Positions 1 through 8,355 of a stretch of DNA of 25,621 bases are shown here, in pieces (the first letter of the stretch is position 1; each line of letters begins with the position of its first letter). The position numbers were made by a program, and so were the translations under genes. Under the pieces are notes generated by a model that did no database searches, was not told the origin of the DNA, and saw only the letters and a program-made list of their open reading frames with translations. The DNA is from Macrocybe gigantea (taxonomy: Eukaryota; Basidiomycota; Agaricomycetes; Agaricales; Callistosporiaceae), in NCBI GenBank assembly GCA_011319805.1, contig SJRY01000106.1:1-25621 (forward strand), written 5' to 3'.

Positions 1-580
1 CCTTCGAAACATGGTCCAATTCGCACTCGAGAATAGGCAGTAGTGCAGACGCCACGGCAGCCTGAAGGAGTGATGCATCAGAAACATGAAGATGACCAAA
101 AAGGCACCCAAGAATATAAAAAAGACAGGAATAACATGGTTAGAAATATAATCACGAGCGATCAGACGCACTTTGACATATATAATTTCACTGGCATCCA
201 CCGCATTATACCAGCATTTCGGATATCGTATATCCAGCACCTTGATCAATGCCGATGCTGGTGAAGAGAATGAATAGCTCATGACGGCGCCGCTGTTATC
301 GAGGACCAAACTCCAGATACCAATGAAGCGGCAGGAGTCGCCGGTCCTTTTTGAAAGACAAACGAAGCATTTCGTAGCTCCTGTCCTCCTGACGTGCGTG
401 TGAGAGCATATGTCATGTTGCAACAGCGATTGGGCCATCAGACTTGGCGAAGTGTTTGGAGGCACGAATAACATGACTGCATGTATTATGTAAATAGGGG
501 AGAGTCCCGAGTTACGTAATGCACACGGTCACGTTATTCCCACAGATCGTGATGAAGGAAGAGGCATAAGCCACGAACAT
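1..580 (-). pseudogene. Broken membrane-protein exons, probably the 3' part of the 637-1422 gene, running off the left edge
   Basis: Reading leftwards on the minus strand there is coding-like sequence in pieces. A first piece (about 516-593) reads NFIMFVAYASSF. A second (from 476 leftwards) reads VIRASKHFAKSDG, then DRSYEMLRLSFKKDRR. A third, open to base 1 in another frame, reads SPASALIKVLDIRYPKCWYN and contains one strong membrane segment (VIPVFFIFLGAFLVIFMF). The first two pieces join in phase through introns 594-637 (GTATAC...CAG, 44 nt) and 477-515 (GTAAC...CAG, 39 nt), which would make this the continuation of the upstream gene rather than a separate one. Both introns are short. An in-frame TGA at 413-415 may lie in a further very short intron, and one base appears to be missing near 285. 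I do not recognise the family. Alternative: an independent gene starting at the ATG at 578-580. Confidence 0.4.
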
Positions 581-636
581 AATAAAATTTGGGCTGAATT
601 CAGGAACAGGCCGTTTCACATTATCCGCAACGTATA

Positions 637-1422
637 CTATGCCATGCCATTATGCCACTGCCAATCACTCTCCTTCTCTGCATCGCTAATTTCCGCGAGC
701 TCGCTCATGTAGCCATTGTTAATCCTCTCCAGTAAGCTGGAAAAAAAAAAAAAATGAAAAAAAAAAATGAGACCATTAACGGGCAGAAAGGTGAATCAAA
801 TATTACTCGATAGCAGTACGGTTTGCAGATGGAAAATCATCGGATGTTGCATTGGTGATAGTGTCATATGGAGTCGCCATCTTCATCATGAGCAGGTTAC
901 CGCCTTGAATACATCGCGCTAGAGTGTTGCCACAGAGGCTCAGTAGCAAATTGTTGGTCCTGTCAGCCTGCATATTTACATGAATGCAGATAATAGGTCG
1001 AGACATAGAAAACGAACATCCCATGAATGATAGGCGCAGTAGCCTTCATCGGTCCCTAGTTCATATATTTCGATACTATGCCTGCATGACTTCGTCTCCC
1101 TATAGTCAGGCATGTTTTCCCAAGGGCAGGGTTGTATCCAAGCCTTTGAGTTCACGTCCTCAATAAAACCATAGGCAGAGAGCCGCTCAGCATGATGGGG
1201 ACGGGAATGAGCACCAGCGTGGCCGCTTTGCAAGCAAATAGAATGCCTGAAAACAAGGTGCACGGTGTGGTATTTTCCTGAAGTCGACGCAACGAGGATG
1301 CAATCAAGTCAGAAACTGTGATCTGTGATTTATAAGGATATAATAGATCTCACCTCGTAGTAGGTTACTACCTCCTGGCTGCGTCGCTGAATAGCCCTAA
1401 GGGTCACCGGCACTGTGGACAT
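637..1422 (-). CDS. Unrecognised protein A, paralog of the plus-strand gene at 1851-2586
   Basis: Four exons fit: 1354-1422, 1018-1277, 807-967 and 637-736, with introns 1278-1353, 968-1017 and 737-806 (the last has a long T-rich acceptor tract). Phases agree, except that exon 2 is one base short. Restoring one base near 1175 joins GILFACKAATLVLIPVP to LSAYGFIEDVNSKAW and gives about 196 residues. Other recognisable strings are WIQPCPWENMPDYRET, YCAYHSWD, ADRTNNLLL, QGGNLLMMKM and a helical end starting LLERINNGYMSELAEI. The IPVP segment is hydrophobic; a Cys-containing loop follows. The same landmarks occur in the divergent gene to the right (GILLACN, VIVPVP, YCYHSFD, DKTNNLLL, QGGNMLLMSKM), and both genes carry an intron directly after the (W/F)D codon. 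Instead of stopping at 637, the gene may splice on into the sequence at 1-593. Function unknown; no family recognised. Confidence 0.5.
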
Positions 1423-1850
1423 CGCAACGGGAGGTAGAGTGAGATAGAACTGGTGCAAAAGATCTAAAAAGCACAGGGGTTTTTAAGGGGCATGGAAGCA
1501 ACGATGCTAATTAAGCTACGCACCACAATAAACTCACCAATCGCTGGGAACGTGCAATACCCACGAATGAGCTATGGGTCCGACATACCCCCCTACTATA
1601 GGTACAATCTATTCGGTCAATTACCCGTACAAACTAGCGTATTACCTCTGAGAAGTGGCCTACTGACCAAGCCATGCAATCACATTCGGGTTGCGACCTC
1701 GTCGGTGCTGATTTTATTTATGGCTATAGCATCAAGCAGTACGAGTCGTTATCAGGTCACAAGGTCGTGCTGTACATGTAGGGCTTCTTATTTATTACAT
1801 AAAGGTTGAGGGCACCTTCTGCCATAACAGAGCTCTTCCTCTTTCTTATC
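1423..1850. other. Divergent intergenic region between the two paralogs
   Basis: 428 bases separate the start codons of the two head-to-head paralogs. I see no further gene here. An open frame at 1492-1809 on the plus strand has no family resemblance. The stretch TTATTTATTACATAAA at about 1788-1803 is a weak TATA-like element 50-60 bases ahead of the plus-strand start. The arrangement would allow a shared bidirectional promoter. Confidence 0.3.
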
Positions 1851-2586
1851 ATGGCTACCGATACGACTCCAGAAACCATGCAAGAAATTGAGAGACGTAT
1901 ACTAAAAATCAAGGACATGTATGCGGAGTTTGTAAGTTGCATTGCACACCACGACTCTGCATGATATGCTCATGCGATAGCAAGCCATGGCAAAACTTGG
2001 TCAACGGCATACTGTTGGCGTGTAACGCACCAGGACCGGTTATCGTTCCTGTACCGACAGCCATCGGTCCAGGCAGATCAGCATTTATGGACTATGTCAA
2101 CTATACCATTTGGGTCCACCCATGTTCTCGAGGCAACCCCGGCTATGACGATGAAACCGAATGCGTACACGCGATTGAAATGCCCAAGTTCTACTGCTAT
2201 CATTCTTTTGATGTGCGATTTTTTGTTCATTTTCTGTTTTGTATCGGTAACATGTGGACTAATTGCTCACACCCTGTCCTCATATTTAATAGGCGGTTGA
2301 CAAAACCAACAATTTGCTACTCGGGTACCGCGATGAGCAGGCAGAACATATATTTCAAGGCGGCAACATGCTATTAATGAGCAAGATGGACTGAGGGTCC
2401 AATACTCCCTGCGACGACCTGGGATGTAGAAGATGCTATCGACACGGCCATCGAGTCAGTTTCCTTGAGCAATAATGCCATTGCCAACGTCTCATTTCGC
2501 TTAGATTACTTGAGAAGATCGCTAACGCACATACGATCAAGGCGCTAAAACAATGGGAGGAGGGAAAGGCCACGAGCAGCCACTGA
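1851..2586 (+). pseudogene. Unrecognised protein B, paralog of the minus-strand gene at 637-1422, with frame breaks
   Basis: Exon 1 (1851-1931) starts MATDTTPETMQEIERRI. Intron 1932-1980 has a GTAAGT donor. Exon 2 (1981-2212) carries NGILLACNAPGPVIVPVP, the SAFMDYVNYTIWVHPC segment and ends YCYHSFD. Intron 2213-2292 sits exactly where gene A has its intron. Exon 3 (2293-2586) reads AVDKTNNLLLGYRDEQAEHI, QGGNMLLMSKM, then TWDVEDAIDTAIESVS and LEKIANAHTIKALKQWEEG before TGA. Three corrections are needed for one protein: exon 2 enters one base out of frame, a shift of +1 (or -2) lies near 2390, and one base is missing near 2510 (TTGAG for TTGGAG would restore Leu-Glu-Lys). The last two cancel. 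I infer a decaying or error-containing paralog of gene A. The helical C-terminal part aligns loosely with LLERINN of gene A. Function unknown. Confidence 0.5.
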
Positions 2587-2939
2587 TCACCAGCAGCAGC
2601 AGACATGCTGTTACCTCGAAATAGCATCGTATGTGGCGGTGCATCTAAGGTAGTAAACTGTTGTTATTGGCTCCCATTTTTTTTTGCTTGCGATGTATTG
2701 CGTTGAATGTTGCGTCTATTTCACTATCGAAATACAAAGATTGATAACGGCTATATGCCGAGTGGGTTGAAGCGACAAAATACCAAAGAATGATGCAACT
2801 AGCATAGCTCGAAGTCTGGTTATAATAGAATACCCGATTTAGAAACATCCCACAACAAGAGACCATAGCCTCAACGGCCATCGCGAACGTCGGCAGCAGA
2901 TTGAAGACGTGGAGATGACGTTATTAAGGTGCATCTGCA
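2587..2939. other. Spacer with no recognisable gene
   Basis: About 350 AT-rich bases between paralog B and the dioxygenase remnant, including a T9 run near 2679. Open frames on the minus strand at 2645-2881 and 2871-3122 have no coding character that I can support. The 5' exon of the dioxygenase may lie here, but no convincing start was found. Confidence 0.3.
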
Positions 2940-4082
2940 CAAAACAGTCTCTATATCATGGCCAGGCGAGTTCATATCCACGCAACAGGCTGTTGCTGTG
3001 GGCAAACTAATGGCAGAAATCGCAAGCAGGCCATACAAATACCGTTCAATGTGGTTCGCGTGATGAACAAAACTTGCGGATACACGGCCAATGGCAGCGG
3101 CATTGATGAACTTGAAGAACATGACAGTGAAACCGATTCATGGTCAAACCGAGATGCAGCGACCATATTGAGGCTGTGGCTGAACTGCGATGGAAATACT
3201 CGCCATGGGATGGTCGGACGTGCATACCACTTGTGGATCGACAGGACGTCATTTTCGGCATGTTGGTTGGAAAATCACCAGATCCGGATTACGATGAGAG
3301 CTGCGACATAACATTCGATCTCCTTCAAGCAGAGGGCCTGATGTTTACAAACGCTCATCTGGGCCACTGTCGGGGTTCATTTCCTGCCATCAACATAGGC
3401 GTCACGCACGGAATAGGAACATTACAGCCAATCAACATACAAAACAAAGGACTCGATGAATATCTGGCAATGTTGAGAAACCACCCTAGTGTTTGAGAAT
3501 CATCGATTTCCACAATGGTTAAGATGCTCACTTTCAAATGTCTCCATATCGCTGAAGCCAATATGATGATTACAGCTCAATTTCAGCCATGTGCGCATCT
3601 ATACGACTATTACACTCAAAATCTCAACAAGTTGTGGAATCACGACAAAAATCTCAAACCAGCGTTTGCCGGCAGTGCCTGGCCATGTAGTGTTTAATTT
3701 CGGTTCTAATGTCGTTTGCAAACCCCACCGTGACTGCATGAACTTGGCATTTGGGTGGTGTTCTATCACAGCATTGGGACGATTCGATCCGAAGAAAGGC
3801 AGCCACATTGTGTTTCCCCACCTGCAAACCATTATAGAGTTCCCCCAGGCTCCACAATCTTTATCCCGTCAGCAATAGTCACACATGGAAACTCTCCGAT
3901 TCAGGAGGGAGAGACACGCGCTTCAATTACAGTTCTGCCCAGGATCTCTATTCAGATACATTGACAGCGATTTCCACACGGAGGCTTCGATCAAGAACGC
4001 GTCGGAGACTGAATATACAGTCTACTGCCAACAGAAAAGCGAAAAATGGGCAAACGGCATGAACATGTTTCAATATATGTGA
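2940..4082 (+). pseudogene. TET/JBP-like 2-oxoglutarate/Fe(II) dioxygenase, transposon-associated family, frameshifted
   Basis: The conserved core reads VVCKPHRDCMNLAFGWCSIT (CAC CGT GAC at 3726-3734, the HxD iron-binding pair), then ALGRFDPKKGSHIVF, then FIPSAIVTHGNSPIQEGETR with the distal iron-binding His at 3884-3886 and the probable 2-oxoglutarate-binding Arg at 3917-3919. This matches the fungal TET/JBP dioxygenases, whose characterised relatives oxidise 5-methylcytosine or thymine in DNA. The N-terminal part (from about 3170) reads LVDRQDVIFGMLVGKSPDPD and GSFPAINIGVTHG; an earlier frame at 2940-3060 (GEFISTQQAVAVGKLMAEIA) may belong too. Intron 3518-3575 joins DFHN to AQFQPCAHLYDYY in phase. 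Breaks: one T missing near 3495, one extra base near 3685, one C missing in the C5 run at 3842-3846, two bases missing near 3933. As written it cannot make the full protein. In basidiomycetes the family is linked to KDZ transposons; no such transposase is in view. Confidence 0.75.
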
Positions 4083-4670
4083 AGGTGACCATATGCATTG
4101 TAATAAAGTATTAAGAAACATTAACTGCACTCAGTGCTTTTACTAGATCCTAACATGTCAAGGGTTTGAAAGGGATGTGTACACAGCAAGAATTATGTCA
4201 CGAGCGATCAAACCTCCATAGAGTTTGTGTATTGCATTGCATCTCAATGTCAAGCATATTTAGGATGAGGCGAATTCGAAATACACAACGTGGCGAATGG
4301 TGAATGGCATCCAACAGGTCACGGCAGACGTGGCCTCAGTTAAAGTGTGACAACGGGTGCTAATGAAGCAAGAAAACAGATGAATGCATCGCAGCTATAC
4401 GCGGTGTGAATACAAATGCGAAACATGACATGGAGGCGAATATGCGATATGGTTCAATGACCAGGACATCGATTCTATTGTGCATACACCAATGCACGAC
4501 GCAGCAGAAGGAACATTCGAATGACTCCATTATGCAAAGGGAAAAAAAGAAGATGATCGCCGTAAGAAGAAAGGCACTGCAAAAGAAGGTGTTTACCTTT
4601 TACCTTTTTTTTTTTTGTTTAATTGCTGATGAATATTCGAAAATTTTACTGGCACGTACCTGCATAAGCA
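4083..4670. other. Intergenic region with no gene seen
   Basis: AT-rich sequence after the dioxygenase stop. An open frame at 4406-4675 translates to an unremarkable Lys/Met-rich chain and ends in the T-rich promoter region of the next gene (T11 tract near 4604-4616). I see no RNA gene or repeat. Confidence 0.3.
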
Positions 4671-4680
4671 TATAAAAGGA
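4671..4680 (+). promoter_or_regulatory. TATA box of the RNase H1 N-terminal-like gene
   Basis: CATATAAAAGGA is a near-perfect TATA element, with TATAAAAGG beginning at 4671, 43 bases before the start codon at 4714. The spacing suits a very short 5' leader. Confidence 0.6.
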
Positions 4681-4713
4681 TGGCTGATGGAAGGCAGCAG
4701 CCAGGTGTTCATC

Positions 4714-5276
4714 ATGCCGACCTCTACTACCACCAGCCCGATCCCTACAGATAACGGCTCCATTCTGAAGGACAATGCATCAAACGATGATCAAGGCTGT
4801 GAGAACATGACCCCAGAAAGTATGTGATATGCTTCTTTGTGACGAAAAAAATACTAATATGAGCGATGCATCAGACGCACCAGCCACAGCGAAAGCGGTC
4901 AGAGACCCCGAAGTGACATGGTACACTGTCATACATGGTCTCAACATCGGTATTGTCTATGGATTGTCAGTCGATGTCATTGTTTCCGAGAGGTATTCAC
5001 TGTTTTTTACATTTTATTTTCTTTTTGTTTCTAGATCATCAGCACGATTCCTGTGCGCCGGCATTCCCCATGCGTTGTTCTTGCGAGGAGGGTCTGAGCG
5101 GGTGCAGGCTGAAGCGATATGGAATGCATATCAGAGCAGAAATGAAGTTATGACCCTGAACATTATGGGGAATCCGGCCCGTAAGTATTATCAATGTGAT
5201 TGAAGAGCACATTTAATGACACTTGTCATTTACAGGCATACAAATACATGTCTTCCACTATCTCAGCGTGGAATGA
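4714..5276 (+). CDS. Small protein with a possible RNase H1 N-terminal (viroplasmin-type) domain
   Basis: Four exons close in phase: 4714-4819, 4875-4992, 5035-5180 and 5236-5276, total 411 nt, 136 residues. Introns 4820-4874 (GTATGT...CAG, with a TACTAAT branch-like site) and 5181-5235 (GTAAGT...CAG) are clear. Intron 4993-5034 is only 42 nt but ends in a strong pyrimidine tract and TAG; its length is a multiple of three, so retention would keep the frame open. Residues 1-45 are polar and low-complexity. From residue 49 the protein reads VTWYTVIHGLNIGIVYGL, with the Y-x-V...G...G-I spacing of the RNase H1 N-terminal nucleic-acid-binding fold, and continues through AGIPHALFLRGGSERVQAEA, where that fold has its second strand and helix. 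There is no RNase H catalytic domain. The domain call rests on pattern only; the gene model is stronger than the function. Confidence 0.6.
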
Positions 5277-5507
5277 GATTGACGAATGCAGTTTGAATTA
5301 CCCCTTAGTCGATAGATTATGCTGTTGTAACAGTCGACTGTGTCTGCCCAATTCGCCACAGTGCCAGGAGTGTCGAGTGCTCTTGCGAAAAATCGAATAG
5401 CTTCAGAAATTATAATATAAAGACAAATCAAGAAGAATGACAAAGTGACCGCTGTAGGACAAGCAACATACCCACGTTCGCTATTTGAGTATCGTGATGC
5501 AGCGGTG

Positions 5508-6849
5508 CTAATCTCTAACATAGAATATAGCTGTGGCCAATCTTCCGCTGCAATAGTTCAACTGCAGAATGTCGGGTTCATTCGTCATGGTCTCGCCTAT
5601 TAAACCATCATACATCCAGACGAACCGTCTTTAAAAAAACGCGAGATACGAAGTGACTGTCGCCATAATATATAATGCCTGCCAAACGATACACACAATC
5701 AGTGTATGAATCTGGTAATAGACAGCACACGATCGATGCTGATATTCAATGAGGGATCCCAATCAAAGCACAACAGAGGCGCAGCCTTGTCGATGCAGAA
5801 TATGTGATAAACAGCATTGCCACATGCGCTACAAGAGCAGTTTCTAGGACCGGGAGGCTGGGACGAGAGAGCGTTCAAATAGCTCTGTAGACTGCCTTCA
5901 TGGTCCCTGAAATGCAAAGACATCCACAATGAGGTGATTTCATTCGCCGCCCCCAACTGATGCTGGTTGTTGCAAGTCAGCTGGCTGGAAGCTATAGGCT
6001 CAGCATCATCGCACTGCAAAATCGGATCAAGGACATGATCAATAGCGGCGTACGAACCGAAAATATAACGTTCAGGGAAATCGTCGCATAGCTTAGAGCG
6101 CAGCTTGTCTCTGGCAAAATTGACGCCCTCAAGGTTGAAGGTGCTAGTTACCATACCGAGATACGACATATTAATGTCAGAAAATGTGGATGACCAGTGT
6201 ACAGGATCGGCACACCAAATGGCATGCAAAATGGAAACAACAGAATCATAGGCACAACTGTTAGCCAACCAATGGGGACCAGCAGGACGAACCTGTGCAA
6301 TCGATCCAGAAGACAACGCCGATGCACCATTACTCGAATCATCCTTTTTTGTTCGCTTGAGAGGCTGAACATCCTGCACAGGCGGAGTATGAGCTTTACG
6401 TTTCGTATGCGCAGATACAGGCTGATGGATTTTGGGTGCTGCTTCAGATTTACTGATTTTGTTTCCAGATCGGACAGGATTGTCCATGAATTCCTGTAAA
6501 GATTTCCAGTCGCTATTGACATCGGGCATTTCGTATGGATTATTCTTGCCCCATTTCAGGGAGTGGTGTAGTTGGGAAGGCACATAAGAAGCGCCTTGGA
6601 TATTTCTGAAGCGTTCAATGAGCGTATATTGATTATCTCCATAAACATCTGGAGAGAGCTTACTCTTGTAATGAAGGCATGTAATCTCGTCGAGAAGTTC
6701 AAGATTACGGAACTCTTGACGCAGAGCACCTGTAGCACCACCGGTTACTTTAGATGGATCAAAACCTTGCAAAATCAGCGTACCTTTGGCTGAAGAGCTA
6801 CGTGACAAAGCAATATACATAGCTTGGTGTGAGCGGCTGTTATTTAAAT
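5508..6849 (-). pseudogene. Helitron C-terminus: helicase motif VI and a USP-like cysteine-peptidase domain
   Basis: Starts with helicase motif VI, MYIALSRSSSAKGTLIL. A basic, Ser/Pro-rich linker with KRKAHTPPVQDVQPLKRTKK (possible nuclear signal) follows. Then comes a second domain: GPHWLANSCAYDSVVSILHA with a candidate nucleophile Cys, a small zinc-ribbon-like NCSCSACGN, and SLNISIDRVLSI. The frame stops at 5699, but the domain goes on in neighbouring frames: YRLAGIIYYGDSHFVSRVF with a candidate catalytic His, then MYDGLIGET, then NYCSGRLATAIFYVRD before TAG at 5508-5510. Cys box, His box and a following (W)xYD are the order of ubiquitin-specific-protease-like papain folds. I infer a peptidase-like domain; activity is not shown. 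Frameshifts near 5703 and 5645 cut off the His part. Confidence 0.65.
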
Positions 6850-7644
6850 GACGACGTTGTGGATGCGGGTTTTTCCTTGGGAAGAATAATCGGTCATAGC
6901 AAAATTAGGTAAAATGGGAACTTGTTTTCGGGATAACGAAAGTACACTTCCATCGGGCAATTCCTCTTTGATAGCCAACGTCACCGGTACGATCGGAACA
7001 ACATTCGATGGTAGATTTGGTAGCTGAACTGTTTTCGGCGGAGCCGTCAGTTTAATGAAAAGAGTTTCCAACGTCCTCTGTCCTTTTATACCGGTGGAAT
7101 CATTCCAACCATACACGGTGCCTCTTGACCTTTCGTGATACACAATTCCGTCGCTATGTTCGATCTAATTAGAACGGGCATGCCTATGCATAGTGTCAAA
7201 CAAGCAGGGCATTGCAATTTGTTCGAAGAAGGATATTGGGTCCAAAGAAAATGCTGGACGTCATCAGTCAAAGCCATTCTCTTATTATTAGGTCACTTTT
7301 TATTTACGACTGCAAGAGGGGAATCGTCAGCACAGAGATAGCATCATCACTGAAAAATACCTCAAGTTTTTGGCCAGTTTCGCAGTGAAATGCAGGCAGC
7401 CCAGACGATTTATTTCATCCTTATGGATATTATGCGCGTTATAATAGAAGATGATCGAAACTCTGCGGCGGTTATTGATTGTCTATTGGGATTCGGGCTG
7501 GAGACCAAAGTCCTCAAAAACGCAATGTCTGCGGGAGTACAGGATTTATATCTCATGTTATTGAGAGCATCCCGCAGCTTGATGTCATATTGGGTGGCGC
7601 CAGACTGTCGCATATTTACACGAAGAATAACGACCATTGTAATC
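6850..7644 (-). pseudogene. Helitron PIF1-type helicase, motifs IV-V, several frameshifts
   Basis: Pieces in alternating frames give VVILRVNMRQ (motif IV), CTPADIAFLRTLVSS, HNIHKDEINRLG, CLTLCIGMPVLIRSNIATEL, CITKGQEA joined to TVYGWND, and FAMTDYSSQGKTR (motif V). Together they match the C-terminal half of Helitron helicases in order. Frame changes lie near 7455, 7350, 7290, 7115 and 6860. Those at 7115 (GAGGCACC for GAGGGCACC) and 6860 are explained by one missing base each. No single protein can be read as written. Confidence 0.75.
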
Positions 7645-8355
7645 TGAAGCCACAATGCTTTTCAAGGGCATTTAACAAAGCATCCAGTTTGACAGGGTTT
7701 TTAATCATGCTTTGTGTGTATAGAGACCTGCCTTCACCGCCTATTGCAGGAGGCAGCTGAGCGAAATCGCCTGCAAATACCATGTTCATACCACCAAAAG
7801 GTTCTGAAGCATTATTCCTTACCAGAGACAAGCGTGCGCCAATTGTGTACATATCACGGCAAGAAAGCATGGAAACCTCATCCATGAACACATAATCGAT
7901 ACCAGCAAGTCTGCTTTTAATTCGAGAAACCACCTTGGCTGAAGGATTCTGGCCGTTAAAGTCGTCAATGCCGAACATGTAATGATAAGTCGAACCGCCA
8001 AGCAGCGCAGCTGCAGTTCCGGTAGGTGCAACTATAACGATGCGGTGTGATTCATGATGAAGCTCGAAAAATTTGACTATGGCAGTTAATACTCGAGTTT
8101 TACCAGTGCCGCCCATACCTCCGAGGTACATACGAAGTTGATCCGAATAAGGCGAGCTTGCATGGTTGGCGATAACTCTAAATGCACGATCCTGTTCGGA
8201 ATTTAAAGAAAATTCAGCAGCAATGCGTTCAATCAGCTGAAGGTGAACGGGGCTATGCAAACTTTTCTGCAAATGGGCTTTGGTGACCACCTCGATGTGA
8301 GGTTCCAACCTGACGATGCTGTCGCAGTCATACTCACAGAAGAGATAGAAAGAAG
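7645..8355 (-). pseudogene. Helitron PIF1-type helicase, motifs I-III
   Basis: SF1 helicase motifs appear in order: Walker A YLGGMGGTGKTRVLTAI, motif Ia VAPTGTAAALLGGSTYH, Walker B with DYVFMDEVSML, and motif III FAGDFAQLPP. This is the ATP-driven DNA-unwinding half of the RepHel protein. The frame runs off near 7645: after NALEK the neighbouring frame continues ALWLQITMVVILRVNMRQ. One additional A in the AAAA run there would join the two, so the break is a one-base homopolymer loss. Confidence 0.85.

Noticed and set aside
739..777. Long A-rich tract as a retrotransposon poly(A) tail
   Set aside because: On the minus strand it is the pyrimidine tract before the acceptor CAG of an intron (737-806) that joins two exons in phase.
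5400..5700. Search for the Helitron 3' end (CTRR with hairpin)
   Set aside because: No hairpin followed by a suitable terminus could be supported, and much of this stretch is still coding (peptidase-like tail to 5508).
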